A program made the position numbers and the translations under genes. DNA of 64,000 nucleotides, from NCBI GenBank assembly GCA_902546375.1, contig CACCJO010000001.1, positions 47,572 to 111,571 on the forward strand, given 5' to 3'. Under the pieces are notes generated by a model. That model searched no databases. It was not told the DNA's origin and saw only the letters and a program-made list of their open reading frames with translations. Of the stretch, positions 58,550 through 64,000 are shown in pieces. The stretch comes from an uncultured Pelagibacteraceae bacterium (GTDB lineage: Bacteria; Pseudomonadota; Alphaproteobacteria; Pelagibacterales; Pelagibacteraceae). Each line of letters begins with the position of its first letter. The stretch's first letter is position 1.

Positions 58550-59746
58550 ATGTTGAAAATATGTGTAATAGGTCTTGGGTATGTAGGTCTGCCTATTTGT
58601 TTAAAATTAGCAAAAAATTTCAAAACTATTGGTTATGATATCAATTCAAAAAGAATTGACACCTTAAAAAGAGGGGTTGACCTCAATAATGAATTTGAAA
58701 AAAAAGAGATTAATATAAAAAATTTAAAATTTTCCAAAAAAATTGAAGATTTAAATAGTAGTAATTTTTATATTATTTGTGTTCCAACTCCTATTACAAA
58801 TTCTAAAAAACCAGATCTAAGATATATTGATAAGAGTTTTAACTTACTCTCAAAAATTTTAAAAATAGGAGATATAATAGTTTTGGAGTCAACTGTTTAT
58901 CCTGGAGTAACTAGATCATTCACAAAAAAATTAGAAAAAAAAACAAAATTATTGAATAATCATGATTTTAGCACATGCTACAGTCCTGAAAGAATTAATC
59001 CTGGTGATAAAGACAGAAATCTGAATAATATTAATAAAATTCTTGCCTATGAAGGTAATGATGAAAAAGTAAGAAGAGTAATAACTAATGTATATAAAAA
59101 AATATCTAAAAAATTAATTTTTTCTAAGAGTATTAGAGAGGCAGAAACAGCAAAAGGTATTGAAAATATTCAAAGAGACCTAAATATTGCATTATTCAAT
59201 GAAATATTAATGATTTGTAATAAGTTAAAATTAGATTTTAATGAAGTAGTTCGTCTAGCTTCAACTAAATGGAATTTTATAAATTTTTCTCCTGGCTTGG
59301 TAGGAGGTCACTGTCTTCCAGTAGATCCGTTTTATTTAACCTATATTGCAAAAAAACGAGGTTATAAATCTAAGGTTACTTTATCTGGTAGAAGTGTAAA
59401 TAATTACATGAAGAAGTATGTAATTAATTTTACTAATTTTTCAATTAAAACAAGTAAAATTAAAAAAAATAAAATTAAGATTTGTATAGTGGGACTTACA
59501 TATAAGTATGGAGTAGCTGATACAAGAAACTCTCAAAAAATTGATATCCTAAAATATTTTAAGAGAAGATATAAATATACAAAAGGTTTTGATCCATTTT
59601 TAAAAACAACAGATAATTTAAAAAACCATGAATTAAAAAAATATAATTTTTTCCTTTTTCTTTCTAAAGGTCCAAAATTTAAAAAAATTGCAGATTTAGT
59701 AGATAAAAAAAAGATAATTGATCCTTTTTTTTATTATTCTAATTAG
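58550..59746 (+). CDS. UDP-N-acetylhexosamine 6-dehydrogenase (WbpO/TviB-like)
   Basis: A 398-residue UDP-sugar dehydrogenase. The NAD loop GLGYVG is at 8-13, the catalytic cysteine is C255 in GGHCLPVDP and the lysine K202 lies in AETAKGIENIQRD. The segment DLNNEFEKKEI and the AKGIENIQRDLNIALFNE pattern are typical of the WbpO/TviB (GalNAc/GlcNAc 6-dehydrogenase) subgroup more than of UDP-glucose dehydrogenase. It produces an N-acetylhexosaminuronic acid donor. Its end overlaps the next GT4 by 8 bp on the other strand. Confidence 0.88.
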   Translation: MLKICVIGLGYVGLPICLKLAKNFKTIGYDINSKRIDTLKRGVDLNNEFEKKEINIKNLKFSKKIEDLNSSNFYIICVPTPITNSKKPDLRYIDKSFNLLSKILKIGDIIVLESTVYPGVTRSFTKKLEKKTKLLNNHDFSTCYSPERINPGDKDRNLNNINKILAYEGNDEKVRRVITNVYKKISKKLIFSKSIREAETAKGIENIQRDLNIALFNEILMICNKLKLDFNEVVRLASTKWNFINFSPGLVGGHCLPVDPFYLTYIAKKRGYKSKVTLSGRSVNNYMKKYVINFTNFSIKTSKIKKNKIKICIVGLTYKYGVADTRNSQKIDILKYFKRRYKYTKGFDPFLKTTDNLKNHELKKYNFFLFLSKGPKFKKIADLVDKKKIIDPFFYYSN

Positions 59747-60881
59747 ATAGAATTTTTTCAAGAATTTGAAAATGTTTAAAAATTGAAAAATTTTTAGAAA
59801 ATTTTTTAAGATTAATTTTTTTGTTCATCACTTCTTGAATATTTGATTTTTTAAATTTTAAATATTCATCAACAAGAGAAATTCTATCATTATTTTTAAA
59901 TAAAAAACCATTGTTAGAATTATTTAATATTTCTGTTGGACCAGTGTTAGAGTCTGCGGCTATAACGGGCTTATTTAAGAATCCTGACTCGATTAAACTA
60001 AAACCTGGATCTTCATATAAAGATGATGAGATATAGCATTCACAGTGATATAAATAATTAAATATATTTTTTTTATATCCTTCTAAAAAAACATGACCAT
60101 TCAAATTTAAACCTTCTATCAGCTTTTCAAGTTTTTTTCTCTCTTCACCTTCTCCTAGAATAATCAATTTTAAATTTGGATACTCTTTTTTGATTTCTTT
60201 AAAAGCTGTTATTAATAAAGAAAAATTTTTTTGTTTAGTCAATCTACCAATACTAAGTATATAATCCATTTTAATAAATCTATTTTCTATTTTTTCTTTT
60301 TTTTTTATATTTATGGAGTTTACGTTTAATATTGGATCATAAAGAAGTTTTAATTTCTCTTCTGGAAAAATTTTAAGCTTAGAAAATTTTTTTAAGGTTG
60401 ATTTAGTTGGACAGGTTACAACATGAACATTTTTGGAAAGTAGGGTCCAAAAAAATCGCCTTATTATATTAAGTTTTGGTGTTCCTGAAATTCTTATAAT
60501 TAATTTTGTTTGAAACTTAAAAAAAAAAAACAGGACCAGTGGTAAGGATATTATCAGGTGTGCAATCAAAAATTCTGGTTTTTCTTTAAGTAATAATTTT
60601 CTTAATAAATTAAAATTCAATATAAAAATTATCATTTGTGATAATCGACTTTTAAAAAAATTACCTTTTGGTAAAAAATTATGATAATTTTTTTTATATA
60701 ATTTAACAATATCAATTCCTAAAGTTTTATCTAATTTGCTCTGCCATTCGCCTGAGGAGTCGATTAAAAAAGTTTTAAAATTATTTTCTTTATCATATTT
60801 TTTTAATGAATTTATTGAATTTGTAACTGCGCTAACTGTTGCGATATTCGTTAAAAAAGGTGACCAATAATATAATTTCAT
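59739..60881 (-). CDS. GT4 family glycosyltransferase (WcaL/PimB-like)
   Basis: A 380-residue GT-B enzyme. The start MKLYYWSPFLTNIATVSAV shows the N-terminal donor-domain loop. LSIGRLTKQKNFSLLITAF near 210 and the SSLYEDPGFSLIESGFLNK segment near 288-306 carry the EX7E motif (E292 and E300 by count, approximate). SNTGPTEILNNSNNGFLF follows. It shares a one-base junction with the downstream-numbered epimerase gene at 60881, so they are coexpressed. Donor not determinable. Confidence 0.84.
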   Translation of the reverse strand: MKLYYWSPFLTNIATVSAVTNSINSLKKYDKENNFKTFLIDSSGEWQSKLDKTLGIDIVKLYKKNYHNFLPKGNFFKSRLSQMIIFILNFNLLRKLLLKEKPEFLIAHLIISLPLVLFFFFKFQTKLIIRISGTPKLNIIRRFFWTLLSKNVHVVTCPTKSTLKKFSKLKIFPEEKLKLLYDPILNVNSINIKKKEKIENRFIKMDYILSIGRLTKQKNFSLLITAFKEIKKEYPNLKLIILGEGEERKKLEKLIEGLNLNGHVFLEGYKKNIFNYLYHCECYISSSLYEDPGFSLIESGFLNKPVIAADSNTGPTEILNNSNNGFLFKNNDRISLVDEYLKFKKSNIQEVMNKKINLKKFSKNFSIFKHFQILEKILSN

Positions 60882-61768
60882 TAAGTTTGTTTCAAATAGT
60901 ATGATTTCATAATATTGAAAGTTTTTTCCAATCCCTTTTCAATATCAAATTGAGGTTCCCACCCTGTAATATCTGAGATTTTTTTAATATTTGTATTAAA
61001 TTCCATAGGCCCACTAACTGGTTGATCTTTTGAAATTATTTTTTTTCCTGAGAGATCCTCAATTATTTCTGAGATTAATTTTAATGATGACATTTTGCCT
61101 GATCCCAAGTTTATTATGCCAGTAAAATCTGTATTCAATATTTTAAGAACAGCATCAGCAGCATCTTCTGTAAATATAAAATCTCTTTTTGGTTTATTTG
61201 ACCATATCTCAACTTTTTCTCTTTCAAAAATATCTTGCATAATTGTGGGTATTAAATCAGGTCTTCTTAATTCTGTGTAACCATAAATATTACTTAATCT
61301 AACTATAATTGATGGTACTGATTTTTGATAAAACTTAACTATCTGTTCAGACAAAAATTTACTAAAAATATATTTATTAGTATAAGGATTTATCTCTTGC
61401 TTTTCATCAACTGGTATGACTAATTTATTTTGGTCATACAAAAGAATTGTTGTGAAACAAATAAATTTCTTTAAATTTCTTTTTGAAAAATAATCAAGCG
61501 CCTTATTTAGTGGGTATACATTAAAATCAATACCCATATCAATATTAAGATTTATCTCGTGATGATTGGAACTACCAATCAAAAAAATTACTTTATCAAA
61601 TTCTAATTTATCTAACTTATGGAGTTCATTTAAATCTTTAATTTGAATGTGTTGATTTTTACAATGTTTGGGAGGGGGTGTTCTACCTACCGAAATAATA
61701 TCTTCATCTTTAGACAAAATTACTGGTCCAAAAAAGCCACTACCCCCAAATAAAAGTGTTTTTGTCAT
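60881..61768 (-). CDS. NAD-dependent epimerase/dehydratase family protein
   Basis: Extended SDR of 295 residues. FGGSGFFGPVIL at the N-terminus, CFTTILLYD near 125 and YIFSKFLSEQIV with the Y-x3-K pair near 148-152 are recognisable. FTEDAADAVLKI and INLGSGKMSSLKLI match the C-terminal sugar-pocket part. The fold is clear but the substrate is not. It overlaps the copy-2 GDP-fucose synthase-like gene by 4 bp, placing it in the GDP-sugar operon. Confidence 0.75.
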   Translation of the reverse strand: MTKTLLFGGSGFFGPVILSKDEDIISVGRTPPPKHCKNQHIQIKDLNELHKLDKLEFDKVIFLIGSSNHHEINLNIDMGIDFNVYPLNKALDYFSKRNLKKFICFTTILLYDQNKLVIPVDEKQEINPYTNKYIFSKFLSEQIVKFYQKSVPSIIVRLSNIYGYTELRRPDLIPTIMQDIFEREKVEIWSNKPKRDFIFTEDAADAVLKILNTDFTGIINLGSGKMSSLKLISEIIEDLSGKKIISKDQPVSGPMEFNTNIKKISDITGWEPQFDIEKGLEKTFNIMKSYYLKQT

Positions 61769-62670
61769 TTTTTTAATTTTTCGTATATTTCTCTAATTCC
61801 CACTGATAATTGAGTTAATTTAAAATTTGGAAAATTTTTTTCAAATCTACTTGTGTCAATATCTTTTCTCATTTGTCCATTGGGTCTATCAGGATTATAT
61901 TTTATTTTTAAATGTTCGGCATCACAAACCTTTAAAGCAATTTTTGCTATTTCAGATACTGTATAATTTTCATCAGTAGCAATATTCATATTCAAGTATT
62001 TATCTTCTTCTATCATTTTACAAATTATTCTAGCTACATCCCTTGCATGCATAAATTGTCTTAGAGGTGTGCCATCTCCAAATAATTCAATAAAATTTTT
62101 GTTTGAATTTTTTGCTGCTATAATTTTATGAATTAAAGCACCTACAAAATGTCCTTGAATTTGATCAAATTTATCAAATTCTCCGTACAAATTACATGGG
62201 ATTAAGTAGTTATAATTTGTATTGTATTTTTTATTGTACATATCAACTTGAATAGCTAAACATCTTTTGGCATAGGAATAGGAAAAAAGATCTTGGTGTG
62301 GTGCGCCCTCTATTAATTGATCTTCTTTTATAGGATAATTCGAAATTTTATCTGGATAAATACATGAGCTTAATATTCCAGTAAATCTTTTTACTTTAAA
62401 TTTATAACTTTCTTTGAGAACAAAAGTATTAATCAATAAGTTTTCCTCAAAGTATCTTACAGGTTCCTGAATGTTATGATGAACACCTCCAACAAGTGCC
62501 GCTAGGTGTATCACAATATTTGGCTTTATATCCTGGAACATTCTAATAACTTCATTATTTTTGGTTAAATTATAATCAGACGACCCCACATATACTGCAT
62601 TTGGCATTTGTTGTTGTAAGTATTTCCCGATAAGTCCGGTTCCACCAGTAACAAGTATTTTATTTTTCAT
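61765..62670 (-). CDS. fcl: GDP-L-fucose synthase-like reductase/epimerase, copy 2
   Basis: A second Fcl-type SDR, 301 residues. GGTGLIGKYL near the N-terminus, LVGGVHHNIQEP, LSSCIYPDK with the catalytic serine/cysteine, YSYAKRC (Y-x3-K) and CNLYGEFDKFDQIQGHFVGALI match Fcl. It differs from copy 1 in many positions and is not a recent duplicate. It lies next to a methyltransferase and a gmd-like gene, giving a second GDP-deoxysugar module. Products may be GDP-fucose or a related 6-deoxyhexose. Confidence 0.87.
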   Translation of the reverse strand: MKNKILVTGGTGLIGKYLQQQMPNAVYVGSSDYNLTKNNEVIRMFQDIKPNIVIHLAALVGGVHHNIQEPVRYFEENLLINTFVLKESYKFKVKRFTGILSSCIYPDKISNYPIKEDQLIEGAPHQDLFSYSYAKRCLAIQVDMYNKKYNTNYNYLIPCNLYGEFDKFDQIQGHFVGALIHKIIAAKNSNKNFIELFGDGTPLRQFMHARDVARIICKMIEEDKYLNMNIATDENYTVSEIAKIALKVCDAEHLKIKYNPDRPNGQMRKDIDTSRFEKNFPNFKLTQLSVGIREIYEKLKK

Positions 62671-62673
62671 AAT

Positions 62674-63321
62674 TCAATTATTATTTGCAAAAAAGATGTA
62701 ACCTATAGGGTAAATTTTTTTAGGATCAGTTTTGATGAATAATTTAATTAACTTATCAAAAACTAAGGCCAACGAAACTAACAATTGATAAAAAATAGGC
62801 AAATACTTTAAATAACTTCTCAGCAAAGAAACACATGCTAAAAATGGACCAGTGCCCAGCTCAATAATTTCTATATTTTTAAAGTTATTTGACTTTAATA
62901 ATTCTATTAAGTGATCTTTTGTAAATCTTGAATAATCTTTAGGTGCTCCGTGAACTCTAAAGAGAAAAGGGGTGGATCCAATAATCTTACCATCTTTTTT
63001 ACAAATTGTTGATAAATTTCTCAAGGCCAGATTAGGATCTAAAAGATGCTCTAAAACATTAAAAATAACAATACAGTCATATTTTATCTCTGAAGAGATT
63101 TTTTTCTGTAAATCAATATTTAAATATTCCTTGTTTGATGGATTAATATTGGAATATGTTATTTTGCAATTCTTTGAAATAGAATTACAAAAATTTTTAT
63201 TAACAATTTCAGAAGCGCCAAATTCTATTATATCTCCTTCAAATTTGAATTTTTTAAAAATTTCAAGTTGAAATATTCTTAAAATAGATTTGTTAGAAAA
63301 TATCAAATTAAAATAATTCAT
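62674..63321 (-). CDS. Class I SAM-dependent methyltransferase
   Basis: A 215-residue enzyme with the form of Methyltransf_11: IIEFGASEIVNK near 31-42 stands at the SAM loop but lacks the usual G-x-G and reads F-G-A-S. IVIFNVLEHLLDPNLAL near 84-100 is the motif that follows the fourth strand. A hydrophobic segment near 175-195 may contact the membrane. The degenerate SAM loop leaves open whether it binds SAM normally. It overlaps the gmd-like gene start region by 14 bp. Sugar methylation is inferred from context. Confidence 0.65.
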   Translation of the reverse strand: MNYFNLIFSNKSILRIFQLEIFKKFKFEGDIIEFGASEIVNKNFCNSISKNCKITYSNINPSNKEYLNIDLQKKISSEIKYDCIVIFNVLEHLLDPNLALRNLSTICKKDGKIIGSTPFLFRVHGAPKDYSRFTKDHLIELLKSNNFKNIEIIELGTGPFLACVSLLRSYLKYLPIFYQLLVSLALVFDKLIKLFIKTDPKKIYPIGYIFFANNN

Positions 63322-64000
63322 TATTAATCATCTTGTGAATTATAGTCTTAAATTTTAAACTAGGTTTCCATTTTAGAATTTTTTGAGTTTCTGCAATGTT
63401 CGCTTTGTAACCTCTTAAATCAATTTTTCTCTTATATTTTGATACATTAGTTTTTAAATTTTTTTTGCTTATATTTAAATATTTAAAAACTTCATTTACA
63501 AATTCTTTTAGTGAATGTGTTTTTCCAGATCCTATGAGAAAATCTCTAGGTTTGTTTCTTTGCATCATTAACCATATAGCTTTAACATAATCAGGTGCCC
63601 ACCCCCAGTCTCTGAATATGTCAATGTTTCCTAATTCTAATTTTGACTCTTTTCGTCTTTTAATTTTAAGAGCTGTATCGACAATTTTTTTTGTAACAAA
63701 CTCTTTAGATCTCAGAGGAGACTCGTGATTAAATAAAATTCCTGTACAACAATAAATCCCATATTTTTCCCTGTAAATTTTGGTAAACCAATAAGCTGCT
63801 GCTTTGGATACCCCATATGGGCTTTGTGGTTCTATCTTAGAATTAATGTTGTAAAAATTTTTTTTATTATCTCCATAAAATTGTCCTGAGCCTGCATTAA
63901 ATAATTTTGCTTTATATTTTTTTCGCTTTAAAATTTGTAAAATATTTAAGACACCTTCTGTATTACTTTTTAATGAAATGTCAGGTGTTTCAAAAGATTT
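63308..64000 (-). CDS. GDP-mannose 4,6-dehydratase-like enzyme, 3' part (runs off the right edge)
   Basis: The minus-strand frame is open from the stop at 63308 to the window edge (230 residues shown). The segments SPYGVSKAAAYWFTKIYREK and [20 protein letters not shown], then GNIDIFRDWGW, match Gmd. The position of the catalytic T-x-E motif reads GSGQF, with Ser for Thr and Gln for the general-base Glu, while Y-x3-K is intact (YGVSK). It is therefore Gmd-like with an altered active site and may be an epimerase/reductase or work on a different nucleotide sugar. N-terminal part unseen. Internal ATG codons make a shorter 87-residue frame look isolated, but there is no stop upstream. Confidence 0.85.
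   Translation of the reverse strand, partial: KSFETPDISLKSNTEGVLNILQILKRKKYKAKLFNAGSGQFYGDNKKNFYNINSKIEPQSPYGVSKAAAYWFTKIYREKYGIYCCTGILFNHESPLRSKEFVTKKIVDTALKIKRRKESKLELGNIDIFRDWGWAPDYVKAIWLMMQRNKPRDFLIGSGKTHSLKEFVNEVFKYLNISKKNLKTNVSKYKRKIDLRGYKANIAETQKILKWKPSLKFKTIIHKMINNELF

Noticed and set aside
32932-60530. Runs of 11-13 A or T in glycosyltransferase genes (for example 32932-32943, 52374-52386, 60519-60530) as possible phase-variation tracts.
   Set aside because: Runs of similar length occur in housekeeping genes too (folP near 13075-13086, tsaC near 4640-4650), all encode lysine or phenylalanine runs in frame, and no frameshifted allele is visible.
63308-63568. An isolated 86-codon fragment of a gmd pseudogene.
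   Set aside because: The frame stays open to the window edge, so it is the 3' part of an intact gene; the short version only reflects an internal ATG.

Overview
The window is AT-rich, gene-dense DNA from a streamlined marine alphaproteobacterium. It is almost certainly SAR11 ('Candidatus Pelagibacter' or a close relative). The basis is very short or overlapping gene junctions, very strong A/T codon bias with many lysine and isoleucine codons, an alphaproteobacterial gene set (tol-pal/tilS/ftsH/folP/glmM block, TrcR/DUF1013, a DUF4164-like protein beside zapA, RpoH-type sigma factor), and a glycan island next to a 5S rRNA gene that stands apart from any 16S or 23S gene. I see no transposase, integrase, CRISPR array or phage structural gene, and no stretch above 300 bases without a gene.

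Bases 1-32805 are housekeeping core. On the left are the 5' part of pdxH, aroC, the isoprenoid block dxs-ispA-xseB, a Sua5-type tsaC, a two-gene ABC-2 exporter, tRNA-Arg(TCG), rluD and rpoH. Then, mostly on the minus strand, come purA, thiD, glmM, folP, ftsH, tilS and the Tol-Pal envelope system (cpoB, pal, tolB, tolA, tolR, tolQ), followed by a phage-type RuvC-like nuclease, yebC, a YmdB-like phosphoesterase, 5-formyl-THF cyclo-ligase, zapA and a coiled-coil protein. A plus-strand carbon block (tkt-gap-pgk-fba) leads into thiE, efp, an inositol-monophosphatase gene, rpmE, trcR, rpsU and initiator tRNA-Met.

Bases 32849-36999 are a small accessory cassette directly behind tRNA-fMet: a GT2 glycosyltransferase, two SAM methyltransferases and a large polytopic membrane protein. 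Core genes resume with a small transaldolase, the proton-pumping transhydrogenase (pntB and split pntA), a 36-residue aa3 oxidase subunit IV, rpmJ and the 5S rRNA (40764-40880, minus).

From 40917 to the right edge everything is a surface-polysaccharide island: GDP-mannose 4,6-dehydratases and GDP-fucose synthase-like enzymes (two of each), a ColD-like PLP 3-dehydratase, a UDP-glucuronate 4-epimerase-like enzyme, a UDP-HexNAc dehydrogenase-like enzyme, a WecA/MraY-type initiating transferase, an O-antigen ligase/polymerase, about nine GT2/GT4 transferases, methyltransferases and large unknown membrane proteins. Together these could make GDP- and UDP-linked deoxy and acidic sugars, start a chain on a lipid carrier, extend it and ligate or polymerise it. 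Published SAR11 genomes carry a hypervariable region (HVR2) between the 16S-23S genes and the 5S gene, and this layout matches that. A promoter candidate sits exactly in front of the detached 5S gene. The most notable small-scale signals are an apparent AUU start codon for rpsU and the replacement of ruvC, with ruvA and ruvB absent, in the yebC-tol block.
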